A stretch of DNA of 64,000 bases from Glycocaulis sp050485565 (GCF_050485565.1 NZ_JBJHBQ010000012.1:1-64000), one strand, 5' to 3'. Shown: positions 16,442 through 24,385, counted from the first letter of the stretch. A program made the numbers and translations. The notes: generated by a model not told the origin, from the sequence alone.

Positions 16442-17830
16442 TCAGGGACGGCATGTCTCCAATGTGTCTGCACCTTCGACGAAGGCCGATACGGCCCGGA
16501 CAAAGCATGATGGCGCGACGACGGGCAGGAAATGGGCCGCGCCCTCAAATGTCGTAAAGCTGACCTCACCTGCCTGCGCCAGGCGTTCAGCGTGCGCGCG
16601 AGCGCCCTCATACGGCGTATTGGGGTCGTGCGTGCCGTGGATGATGAGGGTGCGCGGCAGGCTGGCCGGTTCGCCGCCAAAGTATGCGTCGCGCTCGTAT
16701 AACGGTGCGGGTATGCCGACCAGCAGGCCGGGAAGCGGGCTGGTAAACAGGGCATCGGCCGCCTCTGCCGCCACCGTGTCGGCCGTCAGGTCCCGGCGCT
16801 CATTGTTCTCCGAGCCGCTTATCAGCATGACCAGCGGCAGGGAGGGTGGCGACTGGGGATAGCCGGCCAGTGTGGCCAGCAGCCTCTCCAGCTCAGCGGC
16901 CGTGTCGTCCAGAAGCCCGGTCTCGCCGCGCCCCAGCGTCTCGATCAGCGCCGGAATGCGGTCCCGGAGCGTGGGGAAGTTCAGCAAAGCGCCCATGAAG
17001 CGGCGCAGATCACCACCCGGCACACTCCCGGCCCAGCTGGCCGATGCAGAGTCTTCGTGCAGGAGCCGGGCATAGGCCGCCAGTTCGTCATCTGTCAGCA
17101 GATCGCGGCCCACCGCATCGACAATCTCCGTCCGCCGGGAAAGATCAGCGCCGGGCGTACCTTCGGCGGAGACAAGACCGTCCAGCACCAGCCCGTCGAG
17201 CGCCACCGGGGCGGCCTGCATCATCCGCAAGGCAAGCTGGGTTCCGTAGGACACGGCATAGACGAGGACCTCGCCCGGCTCCCTGTGGCGGCCGATCAGT
17301 GCCGACAGATCATGGGCGGCATTGGTGATGGTGAAGCCGTGAACGCGGCCGGGATCGGCAAACATCTGGCCAATGCACGGACCCCACTCCTCCCCGGCCA
17401 GCGCGATACCATCGGCGCTCTGCGGCGATTCCTGATCCGGGCAGAGCTTGGCGGAATAACCCGTCCCGCGATGATCCGGGATTACCAGATCATAGCCGGG
17501 GAAGGCGCTGCGGAACTCGTCGAGGAAGGGATAGAAGGACGCACCGGTCTCTCCCGGGCCCCCGGCGATCAGCCAGACTGCGCCGCGCCGCGCGTGCAAA
17601 TCCCTTTCGGGGAAGAGGCGGACAAAGAGCTCTATCGCGCTCTCATCGCCCTCGTGCAGCGGGTGCAATGGCACACTCTCCACCCGGCACAGACTGTCAG
17701 ACAGCGCGGGATAGTCACCGGCATCCGCGCAGGGCGCAAACCCCTCAAAGGCCGGAACGGCAGGCTGGGCTGCACAGGCAGCGGCAAGGCCAAGGACTGC
17801 CAGGCATGGCAGGCTGAAGGGTCGAATCAT
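16442..17830 (-). CDS. Secreted alpha/beta hydrolase, TAP/proline-iminopeptidase-like
   Basis: 462 residues from the ATG at 17830 (MIRPFSLPCLAVLGLAAACA), giving a signal peptide with a possible lipobox (LAAAC). Features of the tripeptidyl-peptidase/proline iminopeptidase family are present. The oxyanion segment is WLIAGGPGETG, followed by PDHRGTGYS. The nucleophile elbow is AVSYG with Ser194 (alanine instead of the first glycine). The TAP-like C-terminal domain has IIHGTHDPNTPYEGARAHAE with the likely acid and EGAAHFLP with the histidine. The substrate is unknown; periplasmic peptide hydrolysis is inferred. It lies 43 bp downstream of gloA on the same strand. Confidence 0.75.
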   Translation of the reverse strand: MIRPFSLPCLAVLGLAAACAAQPAVPAFEGFAPCADAGDYPALSDSLCRVESVPLHPLHEGDESAIELFVRLFPERDLHARRGAVWLIAGGPGETGASFYPFLDEFRSAFPGYDLVIPDHRGTGYSAKLCPDQESPQSADGIALAGEEWGPCIGQMFADPGRVHGFTITNAAHDLSALIGRHREPGEVLVYAVSYGTQLALRMMQAAPVALDGLVLDGLVSAEGTPGADLSRRTEIVDAVGRDLLTDDELAAYARLLHEDSASASWAGSVPGGDLRRFMGALLNFPTLRDRIPALIETLGRGETGLLDDTAAELERLLATLAGYPQSPPSLPLVMLISGSENNERRDLTADTVAAEAADALFTSPLPGLLVGIPAPLYERDAYFGGEPASLPRTLIIHGTHDPNTPYEGARAHAERLAQAGEVSFTTFEGAAHFLPVVAPSCFVRAVSAFVEGADTLETCRP

Positions 17831-17873
17831 GAATCCTGTCCAGATGAAATGTTGGCGAAGGGCGAGCTGGGTC

Positions 17874-18338
17874 TTACCAGCTTCCGGTGTTCTCCATGCT
17901 GGCCCAAGGCTCTTTGGCGGGCAGGCTTTCGCCCTCCTGCAGCAGCTCGACCGAGATATTGTCCGGTGAACGCACAAAGGCCATGTGGCCGTCACGCGGC
18001 GGGCGGTGAATTGTATAGCCCATGCCCTGCAGGCGCGCGCACAGGGCGTAAATATCCTTCACCCGGTAGGCCAGATGGCCGAAATTGCGCCCGCCTGAAT
18101 AGGTTTCCGGGTCCCAGTTATAGGTGAGCTCGATGCAGGGCAGACCCGCCGGGAGCGAACCTGTTTCCGGCACCCCGCCTGCCGCGGCAATATCATCAGG
18201 CGAACACAGGAAAATCAGCGTGAAACGTCCCTTCTCGCTGTCCATGCGGCGCACTTCCCTCAAGCCCAGCCCTTCGCAGTAGAAGCGCAAGCTGGCGTCC
18301 ACATCGCTGATGCGCACCATGGTGTGGAGATATCTCAC
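17874..18338 (-). CDS. gloA: Lactoylglutathione lyase (glyoxalase I)
   Basis: 154 residues from a GTG at 18338. It converts the methylglyoxal-glutathione hemithioacetal to S-lactoylglutathione. The two beta-alpha-beta-beta-beta modules carry the four metal ligands expected of glyoxalase I: H in YLHTMVRI, E in CIELTYNW, H in NFGHLAYRV and E in ISVELLQ. The sequence also has FYCEGLGLREVRR and GYTIHRPPRDG, both typical of GloA. It is followed by the TAP-like hydrolase gene on the same strand. Confidence 0.9.
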   Translation of the reverse strand: MRYLHTMVRISDVDASLRFYCEGLGLREVRRMDSEKGRFTLIFLCSPDDIAAAGGVPETGSLPAGLPCIELTYNWDPETYSGGRNFGHLAYRVKDIYALCARLQGMGYTIHRPPRDGHMAFVRSPDNISVELLQEGESLPAKEPWASMENTGSW

Positions 18339-18371
18339 GACGCTGCCCTTTCGATCTGCTGCGCGCCCAGC

Positions 18372-18962
18372 CTAATCGCTGCTAGCGCCATCACCAGCGC
18401 TGGCGCTGCTATCGGCGTCTACGTCTGCGTCAGGGCGCACCCGGCGTGCCCATTTGGGCCGTCTGCGCCAGCCTGTATCTTCCGGGATCGGTTCGCCGCG
18501 TGCGCGGGCAAGGGCGTGGGTGAAGGGTTCGGGCGCCCTCGTGTGATGGAGGCGAGCCAGCACGAAAGCGGGCAGCGCGCCAAAGGCAACAACGCCGAAA
18601 AACACCGTGAACATGAAGACATAGCCGCCGCGCCCGGCCCAGTCCTGTGCGCCGCTGGCGAGCCATAGCTGGTCATAGGCGGCGGGGATGAGGATCAGCG
18701 CAACCGGGCTGAGAGCGATAGCGATCACGCAGCCTGCCGCCAGATAGAAAGCCCAGCGCGGCGCAAAACTTCTCACATAAAGGCGGATGAAATCAGCCTC
18801 GCTGACACCGCGCACAGTGGCGGGCTTGGTGGCTGTACGGTCGGCATATTCCTCTGCTGCGTCAGCACGCAGCGCCCTTAGGCGCAGCAGGCCATAACCC
18901 AGGCACGCAAGGATGAAGACCGCGAAGACGGCAAGGAGAAGCTGGAGCGAGAAATCATACAT
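18372..18962 (-). CDS. Inner-membrane protein of unknown function
   Basis: 196 residues from the ATG at 18962, ten bases after the stop of the Ada-like gene, so the two are probably co-transcribed. Three hydrophobic segments are visible: about residues 3-28 (LLLAVFAVFILACLGYGLL), 72-100 (WAFYLAAGCVIAIALSPVAL) and 117-140 (YVFMFTVFFGVVAFGALPAF). The C-terminal tail is charged, ending in an acidic/serine-rich stretch. A longer reading frame upstream overlaps the Ada-like gene antisense-free in another frame and is not supported. No family was recognised. Confidence 0.6.
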   Translation of the reverse strand: MYDFSLQLLLAVFAVFILACLGYGLLRLRALRADAAEEYADRTATKPATVRGVSEADFIRLYVRSFAPRWAFYLAAGCVIAIALSPVALILIPAAYDQLWLASGAQDWAGRGGYVFMFTVFFGVVAFGALPAFVLARLHHTRAPEPFTHALARARGEPIPEDTGWRRRPKWARRVRPDADVDADSSASAGDGASSD

Positions 18963-18972
18963 AAGCGCGTAT

Positions 18973-19842
18973 CTAGCGCGTCGCGGCCTCGTAGGCGAGC
19001 ATGGCGCGCTTACGCTCCAGACCCCAATGGTAGCCGTTAAGCCGCCCGTCGCTCGCCAGCACACGGTGACAGGGGATGAGCCAGCTGACCGGGTTGGCAC
19101 CGACGGCTGCACCAACAGCGCGGCTCGCCCTGGCGGTGCAGACCTCGCGGGCGATATCACCGTAAGAAGTGGTCTCGCCGGGCGGGATGGCCAGCAGGGC
19201 CCGCCATACCTGCCGCCGCCAGGGCGTGCCATAGAGTACGAGCGGGACGGGCCGTGCGCCACCTTCACCGAATATCGCTTGCGCATAATGGTCAGCAGCA
19301 CCGTGATCGACAGTGAAGCCCGCCGCCGGAAAGCGTGATCTCAGATCGGCTTCAGCCTCCGCCTCGCTGCCCGCATCGGCAAAGGCGAGGGCAGAGAGGC
19401 CACGCGGCGCAATGAGAAACACGCCGGTGCCAAAGGGTGTCGGGGCGTGACCGACGGCAAATTCAAGGCCCATTCCGGCAGTGCGGGCATTGCCGGGTGT
19501 GACGGCTTCCTCGGCGATGAAAACATCGTGCAGGCGCGACGGGCCGGATAGGCCGGTTTCCAGCGCAGCTTCCAGCACGCTTGCCCCTTCGCGCATCAGG
19601 CGGCGGGCGCTGGCATGGGTAAGGGCGGCGATCATGCGTTTGGGGCTGGCCCCGGTCCAGCGGGTGAAGACACGCTGGAAATGATGCGGGGAGAGGCCCG
19701 CAGCCTGCGCAATGCGCTCCAGCGAGGGTTGCTCCTCCCAATGGGCGGCGATGAAGTCCAGCGCGGCGTTGATGCGCGGATAATCGCTCGCGCGCAGGGC
19801 AAGGGCGGGCAGGGCGTCTGAAGGGGTGGCAAGATCTGTCAT
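18973..19842 (-). CDS. Ada-like protein: AraC-type regulator fused to methylated-DNA-cysteine methyltransferase
   Basis: 289 residues. The N-terminal part is an AraC-type helix-turn-helix (residues about 22-105: NAALDFIAAHWEEQPSLERI, then GLSPHHFQRVFTRWTGASPK). A ribonuclease-H-like methyltransferase N-domain (LEFAVGHAPTPFGTGVFLIA) and the MGMT domain follow. The acceptor cysteine is C258 in IPCHRV, preceded by TSYGDIAR and followed by NGYHWGLERKRAML. The N-terminal zinc domain of E. coli Ada (methylphosphotriester sensor) is absent, so it removes O6-methylguanine damage and may regulate genes by another cue. It is followed by the small membrane-protein gene. Confidence 0.88.
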   Translation of the reverse strand: MTDLATPSDALPALALRASDYPRINAALDFIAAHWEEQPSLERIAQAAGLSPHHFQRVFTRWTGASPKRMIAALTHASARRLMREGASVLEAALETGLSGPSRLHDVFIAEEAVTPGNARTAGMGLEFAVGHAPTPFGTGVFLIAPRGLSALAFADAGSEAEAEADLRSRFPAAGFTVDHGAADHYAQAIFGEGGARPVPLVLYGTPWRRQVWRALLAIPPGETTSYGDIAREVCTARASRAVGAAVGANPVSWLIPCHRVLASDGRLNGYHWGLERKRAMLAYEAATR

Positions 19843-19865
19843 GGGAGCAAGAGTGCCGCTGGCGC

Positions 19866-20444
19866 CTAAGCTGCGCCACCCGTTTCTTGCGCCAAAGCCA
19901 CCGGGCTGGTGCGCGCCTTGTCCAAGGCTTCGGCAATCGCGCTCGCAAGATCGCGCCGTTCACGCGGAGAGAGGACTGAGCCGACCAGCACATGCTTACC
20001 CATGGCGGTCAGGCGCGGCTGCACATCCGGATCGTCCTCATGGTCCACCACGAGGCGGGTCCAGGCAGAGGGCAGACGATAAAGTGTCTCATAGCCTGTC
20101 GGCCAGCGGCGCATGACATGAATGGCTTCCGGCGTGATATGGATACGCTCCAGACGCCGCCCGTCGCGATAATTGAGCCGGAAGGCGAGCCAGACGATCA
20201 GCACGTCCAGTCCGAAAAAGCCCAGCACCGGCCAGGCTCCGATCATCAGAAAGGCCAGACCTGCAGTAAAGCTGATAACGGCAATTGCCACCATCAGCGC
20301 GATGAATGCCGGACCGCCGAGCGAGCGGTTGGGCCGCACATGGGCGTCCAGCAGCACATCCTCGCGCGCGTCCAGATGGTCCAGACGCAGCGGACGGCCA
20401 TGGGCCTCAATCGGCCAGTTCTCTATTGCCGTGCGACGCTTCAT
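19866..20444 (-). CDS. DUF2244-family membrane protein
   Basis: 192 residues from the ATG at 20444 (MKRRTAIENWPIEAHG). It has one hydrophobic hairpin of two segments (about residues 45-68 IALMVAIAVISFTAGLAFLM and 70-90 VLGFFGLDVLIVWLAFRLNY), then a soluble beta-rich domain (HITPEAIHVMRRWPTGYETL, GSVLSPRERRDLASAI). Arrangement and the NYRDGRRLERIHIT segment match the DUF2244 family, found in many alphaproteobacteria near respiratory or membrane genes. The function is unknown. It is upstream of the Ada-like gene, 23 bp apart, on the same strand. Confidence 0.7.
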   Translation of the reverse strand: MKRRTAIENWPIEAHGRPLRLDHLDAREDVLLDAHVRPNRSLGGPAFIALMVAIAVISFTAGLAFLMIGAWPVLGFFGLDVLIVWLAFRLNYRDGRRLERIHITPEAIHVMRRWPTGYETLYRLPSAWTRLVVDHEDDPDVQPRLTAMGKHVLVGSVLSPRERRDLASAIAEALDKARTSPVALAQETGGAA

Positions 20445-20634
20445 GGCACGCAAGATAGGGCAAAGGCGCGATCTAAGCGAGGCAGGCGGGTGCGGCGAAT
20501 GGCACTTTGCCGGGCTTTTCACCTTATGAATTGCTGTCGCGCAGATGAACGCAAACGCCTTTCATGGGCCGCAATTTGCCTTTAGCCATAGGGTCATAGT
20601 GATTGTCCCCGGCACGAAGGAAAGGAACCAAAAA

Positions 20635-21384
20635 ATGCTGACCACGCTTGCCACTGCCCTTGCAGCGCTGTCCACCGGCTGGAGCACGGCGGACGCCGAT
20701 AGCGCCGCGTTCGATGTGAGCGCCGATACCGGCCTTGCCATCGTGCAGGAAACGCAAGAGGCGCAGGAGGTTGAAACCCTGCCGCCGGCTGAGGCTGTCG
20801 AACAGTCAGGCCGCGGCGAAGCGGTCGAGCGCGCCCGCGCGCTGGAAATCTTTGCCGCCGTTGAGACCCTGCAGGCGCGCTTCCGTCAAGTGAACCCGGA
20901 CGGTTCGGTCAGCGAGGGCGATATCGCCCTGTCGCGCCCCGGTCGCGTGCGCTTTGCCTATGATGCACCCTCGCCCTTGCTGATCGTGGCTGATGGCTCG
21001 ACGGTGGCGATTGCCGATAGCGCGCTGGAAACAATTGACCGTGCGCCGATCCGCTCCACGCCCCTGCGCTGGCTGCTGGCCCCGGCTTCGGAACTGGAAT
21101 CCTCCGGCGCGATTGTGGAGGTCGGCCGCTATGACAATCAGCTCTATGTGACGCTGGAAGATCCGCAAGGCGAGGCGGAGGGCCGGGTGACGCTCGCCTT
21201 TGGCGATGATGATCCGGCGGCCCCTGCGGGTGAGGTGGCGCTTCTGGGCTGGTATGCGGTGGACGGGATGGGCTCGCTCACGCAGGTGACGCTCGATGAG
21301 GTGCGCCTTGGTCAGCGCGCCGATCCGCGCCTGTTCGTGCTGGATGATGACATGTTCTCGTCGCGGCGGAGGGGGCGGCGGTAG
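20635..21384 (+). CDS. lolA: Outer-membrane lipoprotein carrier LolA
   Basis: 249 residues from the ATG at 20635 (AAGGA upstream). Periplasmic chaperone that ferries lipoproteins from LolCDE to the outer membrane. After a leader and a Gln/Glu-rich spacer (residues about 20-65), the LolA core reads TLQARFRQVNPDGSVSEGDI, ALSRPGRVRFAYDAPSP, LLIVADGSTVAIADSALE and STPLRWLLA. It is complete, ending in a basic tail. The N-terminal spacer before the core is longer than in E. coli LolA. It converges with the small XRE regulator gene, three bases between stops. Confidence 0.82.
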   Translation: MLTTLATALAALSTGWSTADADSAAFDVSADTGLAIVQETQEAQEVETLPPAEAVEQSGRGEAVERARALEIFAAVETLQARFRQVNPDGSVSEGDIALSRPGRVRFAYDAPSPLLIVADGSTVAIADSALETIDRAPIRSTPLRWLLAPASELESSGAIVEVGRYDNQLYVTLEDPQGEAEGRVTLAFGDDDPAAPAGEVALLGWYAVDGMGSLTQVTLDEVRLGQRADPRLFVLDDDMFSSRRRGRR

Positions 21385-21387
21385 GGG

Positions 21388-21624
21388 CTACTCCGTCCCG
21401 TCATCATCCTCATCGCCGGGTTCGTCGGTAAACTGCAAGAGGTCGCCGGGCTGGCAATCGAGCTCGCGGCACAGCGCCTCCAGCGTGGAGAAGCGCACAG
21501 CCTTGGCCTTGCCGGTCTTCAGGATGGAGAGATTGGCCATGGTGATGCCGACACGGTCGCACAGCTCAGTCAGCGACATGCGCCGTTCGAGCAGCATACG
21601 ATCGAGGGTGACGCGGATTGCCAT
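21388..21624 (-). CDS. XRE-family small regulator (YozG-like)
   Basis: 78 residues, nearly all one Cro/CI-type helix-turn-helix: RVTLDRMLLERRMSLTELCD, RVGITMANLSILKTGKAKAV, RFSTLEALCRELDCQPGDLL. This is the YozG/HTH_26 type, usually encoded beside DUF2975 membrane proteins, as here (the DUF2975 gene ends 12 bp upstream on the same strand). The acidic tail EPGDEDDDGTE is after the domain. Inference: it autoregulates the operon through the repeats at 22558-22597. Confidence 0.85.
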   Translation of the reverse strand: MAIRVTLDRMLLERRMSLTELCDRVGITMANLSILKTGKAKAVRFSTLEALCRELDCQPGDLLQFTDEPGDEDDDGTE

Positions 21625-21636
21625 GTCTCGCGCCCC

Positions 21637-22188
21637 CTAGATCGTCAGCTTCTGCTCGTCGCGCAGGCGCGTTCCCTCACGGAACACTTCTGACAGGACG
21701 AGAAGCGCGATAACGGCGATCCAGGCGCCAATGTTCAGGCCAAATTCGGGCTGGACGCTGACCCCGCTTTCCACCGGGCGGCCAAACACGGTGAAAATCA
21801 GCGCGATAATGCCGTGCGCGCCGTAGCGGATGATCTGGTAGATGGCGATGGCAATCGCGATGGCGCGCAGATGGCCGGCATTTTCCGGCACAAAGGGATC
21901 ACCTTCAATGAGGGTGACAACGATACGGCGCAGCCGGTCGGTGATGAAGAGAATCGCAATGATCGCGGCCACGCCAAGCGGCAGCGCGATCACGATATCC
22001 AGCTGGAGGAAGCGGACAAAGGCGTCTGGCAGGTCCGGACCCATGCCGGTTACACTGAAGACGCCAAAAACCATGAGGGAGAGTGTGACGAGGCTGGCCA
22101 GGACCAGGAGGCCCCACAGCACGATAATCGCCACATCGAGAAAAATTTTCAGAAGGGATGTCAGAAATCCCGGACTTAGCGCACGCAT
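21637..22188 (-). CDS. DUF2975-family membrane protein
   Basis: 183 residues with four hydrophobic segments: about 8-45 (LLKIFLDVAIIVLWGLLVLA), 62-85 (LDIVIALPLGVAAIIAILFI), 108-135 (AIAIAIAIYQIIRYGAHGII) and 150-170 (NIGAWIAVIALLVLSEVFRE). The segment DPFVPENAGHLRAIAIAI and the ending FREGTRLRDEQKLTI are typical of DUF2975. The partner gene downstream encodes a YozG-like XRE regulator; a 38-residue membrane peptide gene lies upstream. The function of the family is not established. Confidence 0.85.
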   Translation of the reverse strand: MRALSPGFLTSLLKIFLDVAIIVLWGLLVLASLVTLSLMVFGVFSVTGMGPDLPDAFVRFLQLDIVIALPLGVAAIIAILFITDRLRRIVVTLIEGDPFVPENAGHLRAIAIAIAIYQIIRYGAHGIIALIFTVFGRPVESGVSVQPEFGLNIGAWIAVIALLVLSEVFREGTRLRDEQKLTI

Positions 22189-22210
22189 CCCTGCCCCTTC
22201 TGCGACGTCA

Positions 22211-22261
22211 CACCGGGCGCGATGCTGCCTCCAAGGGGGGAGAGGTCAGACGCGCCCGGTG
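22211..22261. repeat. 11-bp inverted repeat with internal and flanking direct repeat
   Basis: CACCGGGCGCG (22211-22221) and CGCGCCCGGTG (22251-22261) are perfect inverted copies around a 29-base loop. ATGCTGCCTC occurs in the loop (22222-22231) and again just outside (22267-22276). It lies between the micropeptide and the DUF2975 gene. No T run follows on the minus strand, so it may be an RNA structure rather than a terminator. Confidence 0.6.
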
Positions 22262-22287
22262 CCGTCATGCTGCCTCACGGCGCCGCC

Positions 22288-22404
22288 TTATGCGACAATC
22301 GGTGACAGCGCCGCAGCCATGCCCGCTACTACCGCAGCGACCAGAACCACATTCATGATAGCCGTAAACGGAATACGGCGGGTGTTGTTTTCGAGCCTGA
22401 CCAT
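22288..22404 (-). CDS. 38-residue membrane micropeptide
   Basis: Short open frame from ATG at 22404 to TAA at 22288, preceded by an excellent ribosome site (AAAGGAGACAAAG then ATG). The peptide begins MVRLENNTRRIPFTAIMN, with a basic N-terminus, and continues with one hydrophobic helix, VVLVAAVVAGMAAALSPIVA. The expected topology is N-terminus in the cytoplasm with a single membrane span. It is upstream of the DUF2975 and XRE genes on the same strand, with 99 bp to the DUF2975 start. I do not recognise a family; a role as a small partner of the DUF2975 protein is inference. Confidence 0.65.
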   Translation of the reverse strand: MVRLENNTRRIPFTAIMNVVLVAAVVAGMAAALSPIVA

Positions 22405-22520
22405 CTTTGTCTCCTTTGAGGTCCAGTGTTATCGATCAACCTTCGGCCTTTGCTCCGGTCATGTGTTCCGCCGGGGCTTTTGCCGTGAGGCAGCGGGGTG
22501 TTCCCCTTGCCTCGAAAACA

Positions 22521-22549
22521 CATCTAGCAAGGCCCTCATCGCTTTGCAA
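22521..22549 (-). promoter_or_regulatory. Possible sigma-70 promoter for the micropeptide-DUF2975-XRE operon
   Basis: On the minus strand TTGCAA (22549-22544), 17 bases, TAGATG (22526-22521). This is placed just downstream of the operator-like repeats and about 110 bases before the micropeptide start. The -10 match is weak. Confidence 0.35.
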
Positions 22550-22557
22550 CAAAAAAA

Positions 22558-22597
22558 TATCGAAAAACGATATGAATTTTTCGAAAGGCGATATGCG
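22558..22597. promoter_or_regulatory. Tandem operator-like palindromes
   Basis: ATATCGAAAAACGATAT (22558-22574) is a perfect inverted repeat of 6 bp around five A residues. A second, degenerate copy (TTTTCGAAAGGCGATAT, 22579-22595) lies exactly 21 bp, two helical turns, downstream. The aligned 15-mers starting TCGAAA share 13 bases. The region is much more AT-rich than its surroundings. Likely target of the XRE regulator encoded at 21388; it also abuts the rdgB start. Confidence 0.6.
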
Positions 22598-22600
22598 TAA

Positions 22601-23224
22601 ATGGATGTAGTAACCATAAAACGCCTTTTCCGGGAGGCTCCGCTGTGGGTTTTGGCGAGCCATAATGCAGGCAAGATCAAGGAGATAGCCGATCTCGTTG
22701 CCCCCTTCTCCATCCGTGTCAAAGGGGCTGGCGAGATGGGTCTGGAGGAGCCGGAAGAGACTGAAAAAACTTTTTCGGGCAATGCGCTTTTGAAGGCGAG
22801 GGCCGCAGCCAAAGCCTCCGGAGCCGTCGCGCTGGCCGATGATTCCGGTCTGGAGGTGAGCGCGCTTGGCGGTGAGCCGGGGGTTTATTCCGCCCGCTGG
22901 GCCGGGCCGGAGAAGGATTTCCGCCTCGCCATGGAGACGGTTGAAAAAAAGCTTGCCGCCTCTGGCAGCCCGGACCGTTCGGCGCGCTTTGTGTGCGTTC
23001 TGGCGCTGGTTCATCCCGGCGGGGCCGAGCTGGTGTTCGAAGGCGAGGTGAAGGGCGATCTTGTCTGGCCGCCGCGCGGGGATCAGGGCTTTGGCTATGA
23101 TCCGGTGTTTGTCGCCAGGGGCGAAACCCGCACCTTTGCCGAGATGGGCGCGGCGGAGAAAAAAGCGCTGAGCCACCGCGCTGATGCTTTCAGGAAGCTG
23201 ACAGACACGGTGTTCGGCGCGTGA
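22601..23224 (+). CDS. rdgB: dITP/XTP pyrophosphatase (RdgB/HAM1)
   Basis: 207 residues. It hydrolyses dITP, XTP and dXTP to monophosphates, keeping deaminated purines out of DNA. Family motifs: LASHNAGKIKEIADLV at the substrate-binding N-terminus, ALLKARAAAK, ALADDSGLEVSALGG with the catalytic aspartates, VYSARWAG, and C-terminal GDQGFGYDPVFVA followed by LSHRADAFRKL. The ATG at 22601 has no obvious Shine-Dalgarno, and the operator-like repeats end only five bases upstream. It overlaps hemW by four bases (GTGA), showing translational coupling. Confidence 0.95.
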   Translation: MDVVTIKRLFREAPLWVLASHNAGKIKEIADLVAPFSIRVKGAGEMGLEEPEETEKTFSGNALLKARAAAKASGAVALADDSGLEVSALGGEPGVYSARWAGPEKDFRLAMETVEKKLAASGSPDRSARFVCVLALVHPGGAELVFEGEVKGDLVWPPRGDQGFGYDPVFVARGETRTFAEMGAAEKKALSHRADAFRKLTDTVFGA

Positions 23225-24366
23225 GCACGCCAGCGCCCACCCCGCTGGGGCTTTATATCCACTGGCCCTATTGCGTGCGTATCTGCCCGTATTGCGATTT
23301 CAATGTCTACAAGGCCAAAGGTGCAGACAGCGCAGCGCTGGTGGATGCGCTAATAACCGATATGGCCCGCTGGCGCGCGGTAACGGGGCCGCGCACCCTC
23401 ACAAGTGTCCATTTTGGCGGCGGCACGCCCTCACTGATGGAGGCGGGTGATATTGCCCGCGTGCTGGAAACGGCGGAGACCCTGTGGGGATTTGAGAGCG
23501 ATCCTGAGCTGGGACTGGAAGCCAATCCGGCCGAGCGCGCACGTCTGAACGATATTGTTGCTGCCGGGATCAACCGGCTGTCGGTCGGCGTGCAATCGCT
23601 GGACGATGCCGCTCTGGCGCGGCTGGGGCGCGACCATGATGCGCGCGCCGGGCTGGAGGCGCTGGAAATCGCCCGCTCTCTGGTGGGGCGCGTATCAGCT
23701 GATCTCATCTATGCCCGCCATGGCCAGAGCCTTGCAGACTGGGAAGGTGAGCTTTCCGCCATTCTGGCGCTGGGCGTCGATCATCTCTCGGCCTATCAGC
23801 TGACCATTGAGGAGGGGACGGCGTTTGCCCGGCAGGTGAAGCGCGGCGCGCTGGTGCCGCCGGAAGAAGAGCTGGCCGCAGACATGTTCGAGCTGACGCA
23901 AGGATTGACCGCTGCCGCCGGGCTGGAGCCTTACGAGATTTCCAATCATGCACGGGGTGAGGACCATCGCTCGCGCCATAACCGGCTCTACTGGACGGGC
24001 GGGGACTGGATCGGTATCGGCCCCGGCGCGCATGGCCGCATTGGCTCACACGCGGGCGGGGGGCGCATTGCCCATGGCGCGCCCTTGCGCCCGGCAGACT
24101 ATATTGCCGCCAGCCGGGAGCCCCTTGCTCATCTCGAACGCCTGAGCGCGCTGGAAGAGGCGCAGGAGCGGGTGCTGATGGGCCTGCGCATTGTTGAGGG
24201 GCTGGACCGCACGCGCCTCAAAACCCTGACCGGACTCGATATCGATGAAGAGGCCGCCGCGTCTCTGCTGGATGACGGGCTTATTGCCATGGACGCGTCA
24301 GGCGTGCGCCTGACCGCGCAAGGACGCCTCTATGCCGACCGGGTGGCGAACATGCTGGCACCCTGA
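23221..24366 (+). CDS. hemW: Radical SAM heme chaperone HemW
   Basis: 381 residues from a GTG at 23221 overlapping the rdgB stop. HemW binds heme and transfers it to respiratory proteins; it is often mis-annotated as coproporphyrinogen III dehydrogenase HemN. The radical SAM cluster motif is CVRICPYCDF (CxxxCxxC), preceded by YIHWPYC. The SAM-binding GGGTPS segment follows (VHFGGGTPSLMEAGD), then EANPAE and NRLSVGVQSLDDAALARLGR. The C-terminal HemN-like domain is present (RVLMGLRIVEGLDRTRL). It is HemW rather than HemN because it has the cluster without the HemN-specific N-terminal extension. Confidence 0.92.
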   Translation: MSTPAPTPLGLYIHWPYCVRICPYCDFNVYKAKGADSAALVDALITDMARWRAVTGPRTLTSVHFGGGTPSLMEAGDIARVLETAETLWGFESDPELGLEANPAERARLNDIVAAGINRLSVGVQSLDDAALARLGRDHDARAGLEALEIARSLVGRVSADLIYARHGQSLADWEGELSAILALGVDHLSAYQLTIEEGTAFARQVKRGALVPPEEELAADMFELTQGLTAAAGLEPYEISNHARGEDHRSRHNRLYWTGGDWIGIGPGAHGRIGSHAGGGRIAHGAPLRPADYIAASREPLAHLERLSALEEAQERVLMGLRIVEGLDRTRLKTLTGLDIDEEAAASLLDDGLIAMDASGVRLTAQGRLYADRVANMLAP

Positions 24367-24385
24367 ACAAGAACCGGACGGCTGA

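Noticed and set aside
18963..19301. N-terminal extension of the membrane-protein gene at 18372
   Set aside because: It would overlap the Ada-like gene and be rich in Arg/Pro; the ATG at 18962 begins a normal membrane segment.
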